DNA of 64,000 nucleotides from an uncultured Kiritimatiellota bacterium (GTDB lineage Bacteria; Verrucomicrobiota; Kiritimatiellia; RFP12; DVOR01), in NCBI GenBank assembly GCA_944391085.1, contig CALXSE010000004.1:62001-126000 (forward strand). The letters are read 5' to 3'. Positions 1 to 8,373 of the stretch are shown here, piece by piece. The translations under genes and the position numbers were made by a program. The notes beneath the pieces are model-generated. The model did not search any database. It saw nothing but the letters and a program-made list of their open reading frames with translations, and had not been told where the DNA came from. Positions within the stretch are counted from its first letter, which is position 1. Each line of letters starts with the position of its first letter.

Positions 1-721
1 TGACGGCCTCGGCGTCGTCGCCGGTGACCTGGGCCTTGGCCTCGCGGTCGAGCTTGGCGGCGAGCTCCTTGTCGCGGATGAGGGCCTGGAAGCCGCCGCG
101 CTTGCCGGCGTTCTCCTCCCAGCCGCCGGCGGTCATGGTGTCGCGGGCCATGGCGTCCTTGAGGAGCTTCTGGATGGTGAGGTCGGAGGGCTTGGCCTGG
201 GCGGCCTTCTGGAAGCAGTCGCGGGCGCGGCCGTAGACGCCGGCCTGCATGTAGGTCTTGCCGAGGCGGAGCATGAGCTCCATATCGTTGGGGAAGGAGG
301 AGGAGAGGGCCTCCATGGCCGAGAGCATGGCCTCGGGGTGGTTGGTGCGCTGGGCGACGTCGAAGTAGAGCTCGTTGAGCTTGGGGGAAAGGGGGTTGGC
401 GTCGAGGGCCTCCTCGGCGAGGGCGAGGGCCTCCTCGGGCTGGTTTTTCTTGATGAGGGCCTGCGCCTTGCCCATCTTCATCTGGGCGCCCATCTCGGCG
501 AAGGCCGCGCCGAGGCCGCCCTTCTTCTTGGCGGCGAAATGGCGCACGCGCGCTTCGTGGAACTGGCGCCGGATGCCCTCGTCGAAGGGGTTGAGCGCCA
601 GGGCCTGGCGATAAAGCGAGAGCGCCACGTCCAGCGCGCCGCGCTCGGCCGCCTGCGTCGCCTTCGCCTGGAAGTTCTGGGACTTGATCTTCTTCTGCAA
701 ATCCGCCATGCTCTCTGCCAT
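1..721 (-). CDS. TPR-repeat protein, C-terminus off the left edge
   Basis: Partial gene: 240 codons are visible from the start at 721 to the window edge, all open. The start is set by AAAGGAG six bases before ATG 721; a second in-frame ATG at 709 is less well placed. The translation contains tetratricopeptide-like helix pairs (for example ALSLYRQALALNPFDEG near residue 30 and GKTYMQAGVYGRARDCFQKA near residue 155) with a Lys/Gly-rich linker between them. TPR proteins are protein-protein scaffolds; the partner cannot be told from sequence. There is no signal peptide, so it is probably cytoplasmic. It has its own promoter (753-781) although it lies 61 bp downstream of azlD on the same strand. 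Confidence 0.8.
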   Translation of the reverse strand, partial: MAESMADLQKKIKSQNFQAKATQAAERGALDVALSLYRQALALNPFDEGIRRQFHEARVRHFAAKKKGGLGAAFAEMGAQMKMGKAQALIKKNQPEEALALAEEALDANPLSPKLNELYFDVAQRTNHPEAMLSAMEALSSSFPNDMELMLRLGKTYMQAGVYGRARDCFQKAAQAKPSDLTIQKLLKDAMARDTMTAGGWEENAGKRGGFQALIRDKELAAKLDREAKAQVTGDDAEAV

Positions 722-752
722 AGAGGGCTCCTTTCAGTATGCTTGCGGAAGC

Positions 753-781
753 ATTATGCCAAACGCCCGCGCAAATGACAA
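753..781 (-). promoter_or_regulatory. Promoter for the TPR gene, with palindrome
   Basis: On the minus strand TTGTCA (776-781) is followed after exactly 17 bp by CATAAT (753-758), preceded by TTTGG as in other promoters here. A perfect 6-bp inverted repeat, ATGCTT-gcgg-AAGCAT (739-754), begins at the -10 and covers the expected start site, so it could be an operator or a 5' hairpin. Confidence 0.6.
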
Positions 782-782
782 A

Positions 783-1085
783 TCACAGGCACCGCTCCGC
801 CAGCCAGACGGCCAGCGAGCCCGCCGCCGCGCAGAGCAGGAGGCTCCGCCCGCGGTAGGCCAGGAACCCCGCCGCCGCCAGCCCCGCCGCGCCTGAGAGC
901 GGGTGCTGGGCGGAGACGATCGCCGCCGGCACCGTCATCGCGGCGAGCGTCGCGTACGGCACGTAGTGCAGGAACGAGCGGAAGAAACGGTTGCGGATCT
1001 CCCGGCGCAGGAGCACCAGGGGCAGCGCGCGGATCGCGTACGTCACCGCCGCCATCACCGCGATGTACGGCCACGCCTCAGCCAT
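783..1085 (-). CDS. azlD: AzlD-family branched-chain amino acid exporter subunit
   Basis: A 100-residue, very hydrophobic protein with about four membrane segments. The early YAIRALPLVLLR segment is characteristic of the AzlD/YgaH family. Members pair with AzlC/YgaZ to export branched-chain or related amino acids across the inner membrane; the exact substrate is not known here. The start codon lies inside the end of azlC (8-bp overlap, 1078-1085), which indicates translational coupling. Length is normal for the family. The gene ends the ribF-azlC-azlD part of the operon. Confidence 0.85.
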   Translation of the reverse strand: MAEAWPYIAVMAAVTYAIRALPLVLLRREIRNRFFRSFLHYVPYATLAAMTVPAAIVSAQHPLSGAAGLAAAGFLAYRGRSLLLCAAAGSLAVWLAERCL

Positions 1086-1824
1086 CGCGCCCCTCCCCCA
1101 CGGGGCACAGGAGAGCCGCCGCGCCGGCCGCCGCCACCGTCGCCAGCACCACGCGCATCCCCTCGGAAAGCGCCGAGAGCCCCGGCGCGAAAAAGGCCCC
1201 CGCGGAGAGCGCGGCCGCCGCGAGCGAGACGCCCAGGACGCGGCGGTCCGCCTTCGCCGCCGGCACGACGATCGCCACGAACATCGCGTAGAGCGCCATC
1301 GACAGCGCGTTCGTCGCCGAGCCCGGCAGGGCGCTCCCGGCCAGCACGCCCAGCACCGAGCCTCCCGCCCACCCCGGCCATGAGACGGCGATGAGCCCGT
1401 AGGAATACGCCGGGCGCAGGCTCCCGCGCGCCGCCGCGCTCACCGCGAAGATCTCGTCCGTCACCCCAAAGGCGATGAGCCACCGGTGCCAAAAGGGCGT
1501 CCCCGCCGCCAGCTTCTGCGAGAGCGCGCACGACATCAGGCAATAGCGCAGGTTGATCACCAGCTGCGTCAGCGCCATCGCCGCCAGCGACGCCCCCGCC
1601 TGGATGAGCGAAAGCCCGGCGAACTGCCCCGCGCTCGTCAGGTTGCTCCCCGACAGCGCGAACGTCTCCCACGCGCCCAGCCCCACCGCCCGCGCCTGGA
1701 TGCCGAAGGCGAAGCTCACCGCGAAATAGCCCGCCCCGATGGGCAGGCCGTCGCGCACGCCGCGCAGGAACAGGGCCCACGCGTGCACCCTGCGCCGTCC
1801 GTCTCCGCGGGAAGGCGCGGTCAT
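1078..1824 (-). CDS. azlC: AzlC-family branched-chain amino acid permease
   Basis: A 248-residue membrane protein of the AzlC/YgaZ family, the larger subunit of the two-part AzlCD amino acid exporter. It shows the family features: an early GLPIGAGYFAVSFAFGI segment, a TSAGQFAGLSLIQ segment and a LRYCLMSCALSQK stretch followed by FGVTDEIFAV. Its ATG overlaps the ribF stop codon (ATGA, 1821-1824), so it is read from the same transcript as ribF. Placement behind a flavin kinase gene is not the usual azlCD neighbourhood; it may be an incidental operon extension. Confidence 0.9.
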   Translation of the reverse strand: MTAPSRGDGRRRVHAWALFLRGVRDGLPIGAGYFAVSFAFGIQARAVGLGAWETFALSGSNLTSAGQFAGLSLIQAGASLAAMALTQLVINLRYCLMSCALSQKLAAGTPFWHRWLIAFGVTDEIFAVSAAARGSLRPAYSYGLIAVSWPGWAGGSVLGVLAGSALPGSATNALSMALYAMFVAIVVPAAKADRRVLGVSLAAAALSAGAFFAPGLSALSEGMRVVLATVAAAGAAALLCPVGEGRDG

Positions 1825-2726
1825 CGGCAGGCCTCAAGGTCGGCCCGGATCTGGGCGCGCAGGGCGTCCGGCGTGGGGAACCGCCGCTCGGGGCGGACGC
1901 GGGGCGAATCGAAGGAAAGGGTCAGGTTCGCGCCGTACAGGTCAAGCCCCGCGCCCAGGAGGTGGGCCTCGAAAAGCGGCTCGGGCTCGCCCTTGACGCT
2001 CGGGGCCACGCCGAAGTTCACGAGCGCGGGCCAGGAGACCTCGTGGAGGATGGCCTCGGCGCGGTAGACGCCGCGCGCCAGGGGCGCCATGCGCTCGCCG
2101 GCGCGCCCGGCGTAGGCCAGGTTCGCCGTCGGCACGCCGAAGGTGGGGCCGGCCAGCCCGCGCCCGCGCACGACCCGCCCGGTGAAGGCCCACGGGCGCC
2201 CGAGCATCGCCGCGGCGGCGTCGAGCCGCCCCTCGGCCAGGGCCGCGCGGACACGGGTGGAGGAGATGCGCCCGCCCTCCCATCGGGCGTAGGGGACGAC
2301 GTGGACGTCAAGGCCGCGCGCGCGGAGGAAGCCGGGCGTGCCCTCGGCCCCCGCCCCGAAGCGCCAATCCTCGCCGCAGAAGACGGACGCGCCGCGCAGA
2401 AGCCGCGCGAAGGCCTCGGCGGGGAGCGCGGCGAAGGCCGCGTCGAAGGGCTGGACGATGACGTGCACCCCCGGCACGCAGAGGCGGAGCTGGCGGAGGA
2501 TGGCCTCGCGGTCCATCAGCAGGCCGGGCTGGCGCGCGGGGTCGAGGAACGCGAGGGGCGAGCCGGCGAAGGTGAGCACCCAGGCGGGACGGCCCGCGGC
2601 GGCGGCGAAGGCGGCCATCTCGCGCAGGAGGGCGCGGTGGCCCAGGTGGACGCCGTCGAAGGTGCCGACGGCGACGGCCGCGCCGGGGGGGAGGGCGTCT
2701 AGCGGCTCGGTGGGGGCGGGTTCCAT
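1821..2726 (-). CDS. ribF: Bifunctional riboflavin kinase / FAD synthetase
   Basis: 301 residues, the normal length for RibF. It converts riboflavin to FMN and FMN to FAD in the cytoplasm. The N-terminal nucleotidyltransferase half carries GTFDGVHLGHRAL (near residue 22) and ISSTRVR (near residue 155); the C-terminal kinase half begins at GRVVRGRGLAGPTFGVPTAN (near residue 185), containing the PTAN flavokinase motif. The start overlaps the truB stop by one base (TGATG at 2724-2728). ribF directly after truB is a widespread arrangement at the end of the nusA-infB-rbfA-truB operon. Confidence 0.95.
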   Translation of the reverse strand: MEPAPTEPLDALPPGAAVAVGTFDGVHLGHRALLREMAAFAAAAGRPAWVLTFAGSPLAFLDPARQPGLLMDREAILRQLRLCVPGVHVIVQPFDAAFAALPAEAFARLLRGASVFCGEDWRFGAGAEGTPGFLRARGLDVHVVPYARWEGGRISSTRVRAALAEGRLDAAAAMLGRPWAFTGRVVRGRGLAGPTFGVPTANLAYAGRAGERMAPLARGVYRAEAILHEVSWPALVNFGVAPSVKGEPEPLFEAHLLGAGLDLYGANLTLSFDSPRVRPERRFPTPDALRAQIRADLEACR

Positions 2727-3463
2727 CAGAAGGCGCCGGAGAGGTAGGCCGAGCAGGGGATGACGCGCGCCTCGATCTCGGCGCGGGGCATCTCGAGCAG
2801 GTCGGCGAAGGGGGTGGCGCGCTCAAGCGTCACCTTGCCCGAGGCGGTGCGCCGCAGGGCGCAGAGGTGGGCGCCACAGCCGAGCGCCGCGCCCAGGTCG
2901 TTGGCCAGGGTGCGGACGTAGGTGCCTTTGGAGCAGCGCACCTCGAAGTCGGCCTCGGCCTTCTCGGGGGCGGGGCGGAAGGCGGTGACCTTGAAGGCGT
3001 AGATGTGGACGAAGCGCTCCTCGCGCTCGCATTCCTCGCCGCGGACGGCCAGCTTGTAGAGCGGCTGCCCGGCGATCTTGACGGCGGAGTACATGGGGGG
3101 CTTCTGGAAGAGGTCGCCCACGAAGTCCCTGGCGATGGCGGCCTCGACGGCGGCCTGCGTGAGGCCGTCGGTGGGGGCCTCGGAGACGACGTCGCCAAGG
3201 CGGTCCTGGGTGGTGGTAGCGACGCCGAAGCGGATGGTGCCGCGGTAGGTCTTGTCGCCGCCCATGACGCGGTCGGAGATCTTGGTGCCCTTGCCCAGGA
3301 GGATGAGGAGGAGCCCGGTGGCGTCGGGGTCGAGCGTGCCGCCGTGGCCGACCTTGGCGAAGCCGAACTTGCGGCGGAGCGTCGTCACGATGACGTGCGA
3401 GGGCATCCCCGCGGGCTTGTCCACCGGGAGGATGCCGTCGGGGTCCGGGAAGACGTCCTTCAC
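2726..3463 (-). CDS. truB: tRNA pseudouridine(55) synthase
   Basis: 245 residues from a GTG start at 3463. That start overlaps the rbfA stop as GTGA (3460-3463), which is why I prefer it to any upstream start in the same open frame. TruB makes pseudouridine 55 in the T-loop of tRNAs. The catalytic aspartate lies in [11 protein letters not shown] (near residue 40), and [10 protein letters not shown] at the N-terminus is typical. The C-terminal part has the PUA-less short form. The gene is part of the nusA-infB-rbfA-truB-ribF operon and is translationally coupled on both sides. Confidence 0.95.
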   Translation of the reverse strand: MKDVFPDPDGILPVDKPAGMPSHVIVTTLRRKFGFAKVGHGGTLDPDATGLLLILLGKGTKISDRVMGGDKTYRGTIRFGVATTTQDRLGDVVSEAPTDGLTQAAVEAAIARDFVGDLFQKPPMYSAVKIAGQPLYKLAVRGEECEREERFVHIYAFKVTAFRPAPEKAEADFEVRCSKGTYVRTLANDLGAALGCGAHLCALRRTASGKVTLERATPFADLLEMPRAEIEARVIPCSAYLSGAF

Positions 3464-3834
3464 GGGGCCGCCCCTTCCTCGCCGGCGGGCGGGGGCAGGT
3501 GGTTGAGGATGTCGAGCACGCGGTCGCCCTTGGCGATGCCCACGTCGAGGCGGAAGCGGAGGTGCGGGGTGAAGCGCAGCGTGAGGTTCCGGTTGATGAG
3601 CGCCTGGATCTCCTTGGCGTGCTTGGAGAGGCGCCGGAGGTACTTGGGGTGCTCCTCGGCGTCGCGGATGGAGACCCAGACGGTGGCGTCGCGCAGGTTC
3701 GGCGCGCACGAGACCTTGGTCACCGTGACGCCGGCGACGTCGATCTCGGCGTCGGATTGCAGCACGCGGTAAAGGTCGTCCGCGATCTCGCGCAGCAGCA
3801 GGGCGTTCACGCGCTCCAGGCGATTGACGGGCAT
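3460..3834 (-). CDS. rbfA: 30S ribosome-binding factor A
   Basis: 124 residues, the usual RbfA size, with the N-terminal [17 protein letters not shown] helix and the type-II KH region ([23 protein letters not shown]). RbfA assists late 30S subunit maturation, acting on 16S rRNA near helix 1. A good Shine-Dalgarno, GAGGAGG, sits five bases before ATG 3834, immediately after the infB stop (10-bp gap). Conserved order infB-rbfA-truB supports the assignment. Confidence 0.93.
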   Translation of the reverse strand: MPVNRLERVNALLLREIADDLYRVLQSDAEIDVAGVTVTKVSCAPNLRDATVWVSIRDAEEHPKYLRRLSKHAKEIQALINRNLTLRFTPHLRFRLDVGIAKGDRVLDILNHLPPPAGEEGAAP

Positions 3835-3844
3835 GGGGGCCTCC

Positions 3845-6472
3845 TCAGAGCGTCTTGGGCAGCTCTTCCATCTCGTAGCACTCGACGATGTCGCCTTCCT
3901 GGAAGCCCTCGAAGGCGCCGAAGCCCAGGCCGCACTCCTGCGCGGGGGCGATCTCCTTGACGTCGTCCTTGAAGTGCTTCATGGTGGCGATGGGGCCGTC
4001 GTAGAGCTGGTGCTTGCCGCGGAAGATGCGGAACTTGCCCTTGAAGCGCAACGTGCCGTCGAGCATCTGGCAGCCGGCGATCTTGCCCAGCTTGCTGATG
4101 TCGAAGACCTGGCGCACCTCGGCGTGGCCGCGGACGACCTCCTTGTACTCCGGCGGGATCAGCTCGAGCATGCAGCGCTTGACGTGCTCGATCAGCTCGT
4201 AGATGATGCGGAAGGTGTTGATGCGCACGCCGTTCTGGCGGGCCATCGACTGCACGCCCGGCTCGCAGTTCACGCCGAAGCCGACGATGAGCGCGCCCTT
4301 CGCGCGCTGCACGTCCGCCGCCGTCACCGAGCCGACGCCGGAGTAAAGCACCTTCAGCGTCACCTTCTGGCTCTCGATGCCCTTGAGGCACTCGACCACG
4401 GCCTCGGCCGTACCCTGCGTGTCGCCCTTGACGATGACGTCGAGCTGCGCCTTCTCGCCGCCGGCCAGGATCTTCGTCCAATCGGCCATGGCCGAGCTCT
4501 GCGCCGCGGAGAGCGTCTCGAGCTTGTTCTGCTCGGCGGTCTTCTCGGCCAGCTCGCGGGCGCGCTTCTCGTTGAGCATCACGCGGAACTCGGAGCCCGC
4601 CTCCGGCACGCCGGAGAGGCCCGTGCACTTGACGGCGATGGAAGGCCCGGCGCTCTTCACCGGCTTGCCGCGCTCGTCGATCAGCGAACGCACCTTGCCG
4701 TAATACTCGCCGCAGAGCACCACGTCGCCCACATGCAGCGTACCGCCCTGCACCAGCAGCGTCGCCGTCGGCCCCAGCCCCTGCTCGAGCTGGGACTCGA
4801 TGACCGCGCCGTTCGCGCGGCGGTCGGGGTTCGCCTGCAGCTCCAGCACGTCGGCCTGCAGCAGGATCGTCTCGAGCAGGTCCTCGACGCCCTGGCCCGT
4901 GGTGCCGGAGACCTCGCAGCACTCGATGTCGCCGCCCCACGTGCTGGGCGTGAGCCCCTCGGCCTGGAGCATCTGGTAGACGCGCATGGGGTTGGCCTCG
5001 GGCTTGTCGCACTTCGTCACGGCCACCAGCATCTGCACCCCGGCGTTGCGGGCGTGCTTGATGGCCTCGCGCGTCTGGGGCATCACGCCGTCGTCGGCCG
5101 CCACGATGATGACGGCGATGTCGGTGATGTTCGCCCCGCGGGCGCGCATCGACTCGAACGCCGCGTGGCCGGGCGTGTCCACGAAGGTGATGAGGCGCTT
5201 GTTCCCCGCGTCGTCGGTCTGGTCCACCTGGATGGTGTAGGCCGCGATGTGCTGGGTGATGCCGCCGGCCTCGCCCGCCGCCACGTGCGTATGGCGGATG
5301 TAGTCCATCAGCGTCGTCTTGCCGTGGTCGACGTGCCCCAGGAAGGTCACCACCGGCGGCCGCGGCTTGAGATCCTCGGGCTTGTCCTCCGGGATCTCGT
5401 CGTCGGCGTCCTCGCTCTTCAGCTGCGGCTTGCGGTCGGCCGAGCGCTTGCTGCGCTCCTCCACCTCCACCGTGAAGCCCCGGGCCTCGGCCACCTTCTG
5501 GATGATGCCCGGCTCGAGCGTCTGGTTGATGGAAGCAAGCACGTTCAGGCCCATCAGGGCCACGATCAGTTCGTTCGGGCGCATCCCCAGCAACTCGGCC
5601 AGATCCTTGACGATCATCGGCCCGTGGATCTGCAACGTCCGCCCCTCGATGACGGCGGCGGGGGCCTGCGCGGCGCGCGGCGCGGGCGTGCGGCCCTTCG
5701 GCGCGGGCAGGTCGCGGCGGCCCTTGCGGTCGTCGCGCGCGGCGCGGGCGGGGCGCTCGCCCTTCGCGGGCGCGGGCTTCGGCGGGCGCGTCGGCGAAAG
5801 CCCCAGCGAAACGGGCCGGGCCTCGACAGGCTTGGTCGGCGCCAGGGTCGCGCGGATGGGGGCCGCCGCCGGCTTGGTCGGCGTCAGGGTCGGCCGGGTG
5901 GGCGTCAGCGTCGGCCGGGCGGGCGCGGGTTTGGGCGCGGCCTTCGGCGGCTCCGGAACGGCCTTGGCCGGCTCCGGCGCGGGGGCCTCGGGTGCGGCCT
6001 TCGGCGGCTCCGGCGTGGGAGCCTCGGGCGCGGGTTTGGGGACCTCCGCCGCGGGCTTGGCCGGCTCCGGCGCGGGGGGCTCTGCCCTGGGCGCTTCCGC
6101 CACGGGCCTCGGCGGCTCAGGCGCGGGCACGGGCTTGGAAGCCTCCGGCGCGGGGCGGCCTTTGGCGATGGCCTCGGCCTCCAGCGCCTTTTGGCGGTGG
6201 GCCTCGACGGCCTCGCGGTTGCGGGCGGATTCTTCCCTGCGCGCGGCCTCGGCCTTGGCGCGGCGGGCCTTGCGGGCGGCCTCGTAGTCGGCCACGAGGC
6301 GCTCCTTGGCGGCGGCATCAAGCCCCTGGGCCCAGGCGCGCAGGGCCTCGGCCTCGTCCGCCTCGAGGGCGGAGAGGGTGGAGGAGACCTCCAGGCCCAG
6401 GCGCTTGGCCTGCGCCAGGGCGATGCCGGCGGGCAGGCCGGCCGTTTTGGCGAAATCGGAAACCCTCGTCAT
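3845..6472 (-). CDS. infB: Translation initiation factor IF-2
   Basis: 875 residues. An N-terminal IF2_N-like helix domain ([20 protein letters not shown]) is followed by an Ala/Pro/Glu-rich disordered linker (about 115-280), a second IF2_N region (near 290-330), the G domain, and domains II-IV. IF-2 is the GTPase that places initiator tRNA on the 30S subunit. G1 is GHVDHGKT (near residue 378) and G3 is DTPGH. G4 reads TKCD where NKxD is usual, and G5 reads SGT where SAK is usual. A strong AAGGAGGTG Shine-Dalgarno lies within the last codons and stop of nusA (4-bp gap), coupling the two genes. Confidence 0.96.
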   Translation of the reverse strand: MTRVSDFAKTAGLPAGIALAQAKRLGLEVSSTLSALEADEAEALRAWAQGLDAAAKERLVADYEAARKARRAKAEAARREESARNREAVEAHRQKALEAEAIAKGRPAPEASKPVPAPEPPRPVAEAPRAEPPAPEPAKPAAEVPKPAPEAPTPEPPKAAPEAPAPEPAKAVPEPPKAAPKPAPARPTLTPTRPTLTPTKPAAAPIRATLAPTKPVEARPVSLGLSPTRPPKPAPAKGERPARAARDDRKGRRDLPAPKGRTPAPRAAQAPAAVIEGRTLQIHGPMIVKDLAELLGMRPNELIVALMGLNVLASINQTLEPGIIQKVAEARGFTVEVEERSKRSADRKPQLKSEDADDEIPEDKPEDLKPRPPVVTFLGHVDHGKTTLMDYIRHTHVAAGEAGGITQHIAAYTIQVDQTDDAGNKRLITFVDTPGHAAFESMRARGANITDIAVIIVAADDGVMPQTREAIKHARNAGVQMLVAVTKCDKPEANPMRVYQMLQAEGLTPSTWGGDIECCEVSGTTGQGVEDLLETILLQADVLELQANPDRRANGAVIESQLEQGLGPTATLLVQGGTLHVGDVVLCGEYYGKVRSLIDERGKPVKSAGPSIAVKCTGLSGVPEAGSEFRVMLNEKRARELAEKTAEQNKLETLSAAQSSAMADWTKILAGGEKAQLDVIVKGDTQGTAEAVVECLKGIESQKVTLKVLYSGVGSVTAADVQRAKGALIVGFGVNCEPGVQSMARQNGVRINTFRIIYELIEHVKRCMLELIPPEYKEVVRGHAEVRQVFDISKLGKIAGCQMLDGTLRFKGKFRIFRGKHQLYDGPIATMKHFKDDVKEIAPAQECGLGFGAFEGFQEGDIVECYEMEELPKTL

Positions 6473-6476
6473 ACGC

Positions 6477-7757
6477 TTACACCTCCTTCGCGTCCACGAT
6501 GGCCTGCGCGTGGCCGTAAATGTCTGCGACGGTCGCCTCGTCCAGCCCCGTGGCCACCTGGAAGTAGGCCTGCTCGGCCTCCAGGATGCCCTCGGGCGAA
6601 TGGAAGCCCACGTCCACCAGGCGCTCGGCCACGGCGTGGGTCACCTCAAGCTGTCCGGCCAGGCTGTGGACCATCTCGTCGCGCTTGCTCTCAAAGGTCT
6701 GCTCGTCGTCGAGCGCGCCGAGCGCCACGGGGGCGTCGGCGTCGATGGAGATCTTCCAGCCGGTGAGCTTGCTGGCCAGGCGCACGTTCTGGCCGGCGCG
6801 GCCGATGGCCAGCGAGAGCTTGTCCGCCGGCACCGTCGCGTGGATGGCGTGGGCCTCCTCGTCCACCGTCAGCGTCGTGGGCTCGGCGGGCTTGAGGGCC
6901 TCGCGGGCGTAGAGCTCGGGGTCGTCGCTGTAGCGCACGATGTCCAGCTTCTCGTTGTTCAGCTCGCGCACGATGTTCTTGACGCGCGAGCCGCGGAAGC
7001 CCACGCAGGCGCCCACCGGCTCCACCGAGGGGTCCAGGCTCCGCACCGCCACCTTCGAGCGCCGCCCGGGGTCGCGCGCCACGCCCACCACCTCGACCAC
7101 CCCGTCGGCCACCTCGGCCACCTCCAGGCGGAAGAGCGCCTTCACGAACTCGGGGCAGGCGCGGGAGAGGGTGATGGCCGGGCCCGAGCTTTCGTTCTGC
7201 ACGCGCAGCACGTAGGCGCGCACCACGTCGCCGGTGTTGTAGTCCTCGCCGGGCAGGCGCTCCTTCGCCGGCAGCACCGCCTCGGTCTTCCCCAGCTCCA
7301 CGTAGACGTCCTTGCGGGCCATCAGCTTCACCGTCCCGGTGACGATGTCGCCCACGCGGTCCTTGTAGGCGTTGTAGACGTTCGAGCGCGCCGCGTCGCG
7401 GATCTTCTGCATGATGGTCTGCTTCGCGGTCTGCGCCGCGATGCGCCCCAGGCGCGCCGCCGGGAAGGGCACCTTCACCGTGTCGCCGTCCTTCGCCCCG
7501 GGGTCGAAGCGCCGCGCCTGCGCCACCGTCAGGATCCCGGGCCCGTGCTCGCTGTCCGAGACGGGGTAGATGTCCCACGCCTGGATCTCCAGCGTCTTGC
7601 GGTCGATCCGCACCGTGAAATCCGCCGACACCTTCGTGTTCTTGCGCGCGGCCTGCTCCACCGCGCCCTCGATGGCCTGCAAAATCGTCTCCCGGTCCAC
7701 CCCGCGCTCGCGCTCCAGGTACCCGATCACCGCCGCGAACTCCGCATTCGTCGCCAT
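6477..7757 (-). CDS. nusA: Transcription termination/antitermination factor NusA
   Basis: 426 residues: N-terminal RNA polymerase-binding domain (1-130), S1 domain (about 135-200, VGDIVTGTVKLMARKDVYVELG), then two KH domains with GFRGSRVKNIVREL (near 250) and AIGRAGQNVRLASKL (near 320), and one C-terminal helix-hairpin region (HSPEGILEAEQAYFQVATG). NusA modulates pausing, termination and antitermination. AAGGAG precedes ATG 7757 by seven bases. This is the first gene of the operon; rimP, which usually precedes nusA, is absent and a tRNA cluster lies upstream instead. A clear promoter sits at 7834-7862. Confidence 0.96.
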   Translation of the reverse strand: MATNAEFAAVIGYLERERGVDRETILQAIEGAVEQAARKNTKVSADFTVRIDRKTLEIQAWDIYPVSDSEHGPGILTVAQARRFDPGAKDGDTVKVPFPAARLGRIAAQTAKQTIMQKIRDAARSNVYNAYKDRVGDIVTGTVKLMARKDVYVELGKTEAVLPAKERLPGEDYNTGDVVRAYVLRVQNESSGPAITLSRACPEFVKALFRLEVAEVADGVVEVVGVARDPGRRSKVAVRSLDPSVEPVGACVGFRGSRVKNIVRELNNEKLDIVRYSDDPELYAREALKPAEPTTLTVDEEAHAIHATVPADKLSLAIGRAGQNVRLASKLTGWKISIDADAPVALGALDDEQTFESKRDEMVHSLAGQLEVTHAVAERLVDVGFHSPEGILEAEQAYFQVATGLDEATVADIYGHAQAIVDAKEV

Positions 7758-7833
7758 CGCGCAACTCCTTTTCCTTTGCCAAAAGAGCGCAGGCTCCCGC
7801 CCACGCTCCCTACTTCAGATAGAAAACACACGC

Positions 7834-7862
7834 ACAATACCACAAATCCCCCACCCTGTCAA
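7834..7862 (-). promoter_or_regulatory. Promoter of the nusA-infB operon
   Basis: Minus-strand TTGACA (7857-7862) and TATTGT (7834-7839) are separated by exactly 17 bp; the -10 is preceded by TGTGG, giving an extended -10. The expected transcript has a leader of about 70 bases before the nusA ATG. The promoter lies just downstream of the tRNA terminator. Confidence 0.85.
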
Positions 7863-7887
7863 CCCTCCCCCGGCCCGGCGGGACGCG

Positions 7888-7911
7888 AAAAGGGCCGGCG
7901 TCCGCCGGCCC
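7888..7911 (-). terminator. Terminator of the tRNA cluster
   Basis: Minus-strand stem GGGCCGGC / GCCGGCCC (7892-7911) with a four-base loop is followed by TTTT (7888-7891). It separates the tRNA transcript from the nusA promoter 25 bp further on. Confidence 0.75.
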
Positions 7912-7920
7912 CCTGGAAAA

Positions 7921-7996
7921 TGGTAGGGGTGCACGGGCTTGAACCGTGGACCCAGTGATTAAGAGTCACTTGCTCTACCAACTGAGCTACACCCCC
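7921..7996 (-). tRNA. tRNA-Lys (anticodon CTT), copy 1
   Basis: A complete 76-base cloverleaf on the minus strand with encoded CCA. The anticodon loop CTCTTAA flanked by AGTGA/TCACT gives anticodon CTT. The sequence is identical to the copy at 8114-8189. Confidence 0.97.
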
Positions 7997-8003
7997 AAAA
8001 GGA

Positions 8004-8079
8004 TGGAGCGAACTAAGGGACTCGAACCCTCAACCTCCACCTTGGCAAGGTGGAGCTCTGCCAATTGAGCTAAGTTCGC
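8004..8079 (-). tRNA. tRNA-Gly (anticodon GCC), copy 1
   Basis: A complete 76-base tRNA on the minus strand with encoded CCA. The anticodon arm CCACC-TTGCCAA-GGTGG gives GCC. It lies seven bases from tRNA-Lys copy 1 and is identical to the copy at 8197-8272. Confidence 0.97.
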
Positions 8080-8113
8080 CTCACTGGCGTTTTTGGGCGC
8101 TTCCATCCTCGGA

Positions 8114-8189
8114 TGGTAGGGGTGCACGGGCTTGAACCGTGGACCCAGTGATTAAGAGTCACTTGCTCTACCAACTGAGCTACACCCCC
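8114..8189 (-). tRNA. tRNA-Lys (anticodon CTT), copy 2
   Basis: Base-for-base identical to the Lys tRNA at 7921-7996, including encoded CCA and the CTCTTAA anticodon loop. It is the second gene of the upstream copy of the Gly-Lys pair. Confidence 0.97.
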
Positions 8190-8196
8190 AAAAGGA

Positions 8197-8272
8197 TGGA
8201 GCGAACTAAGGGACTCGAACCCTCAACCTCCACCTTGGCAAGGTGGAGCTCTGCCAATTGAGCTAAGTTCGC
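8197..8272 (-). tRNA. tRNA-Gly (anticodon GCC), copy 2
   Basis: Identical to the Gly tRNA at 8004-8079. It is the first gene of the four-tRNA transcript, about 20 bases after the -10 box at 8292-8297. Confidence 0.97.
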
Positions 8273-8291
8273 ACGCTCAAAAACGTCCCAA

Positions 8292-8320
8292 ATGATACCA
8301 AACCCTTTTCCCGAGCGCAA
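8292..8320 (-). promoter_or_regulatory. Promoter of the Gly-Lys-Gly-Lys tRNA cluster
   Basis: Minus-strand TTGCGC (8315-8320), 17 bp spacer, TATCAT (8292-8297), with TTTGG before the -10. It is placed correctly for transcription of the four tRNAs. Confidence 0.8.
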
Positions 8321-8373
8321 GCCTTTTTTTGAGAAAAATCGCAAGGCGGCCAAACGGGCGCGCAAAGGGCGCC

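Larger units (their letters stand above)
7920..8272. repeat. Tandem direct duplication of a tRNA-Gly/tRNA-Lys unit
   Basis: The 160 bases at 7920-8079 recur without a mismatch at 8113-8272 (period 193). The repeat includes both tRNAs and the short spacer between them; the 33-base stretch between units is not repeated. The absence of any difference indicates either a recent duplication or ongoing gene conversion. Confidence 0.95.

Noticed and set aside
3824..6766. A 980-codon open frame antisense to infB on the plus strand
   Set aside because: The GC-rich third positions of infB leave the opposite strand open. The translation is low-complexity Leu/Ala/Gly/Arg without motifs and has no ribosome binding site.
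7920..8272. Repeat-spacer pattern that might suggest a CRISPR array
   Set aside because: The repeated units are complete tRNA genes and there are only two copies.
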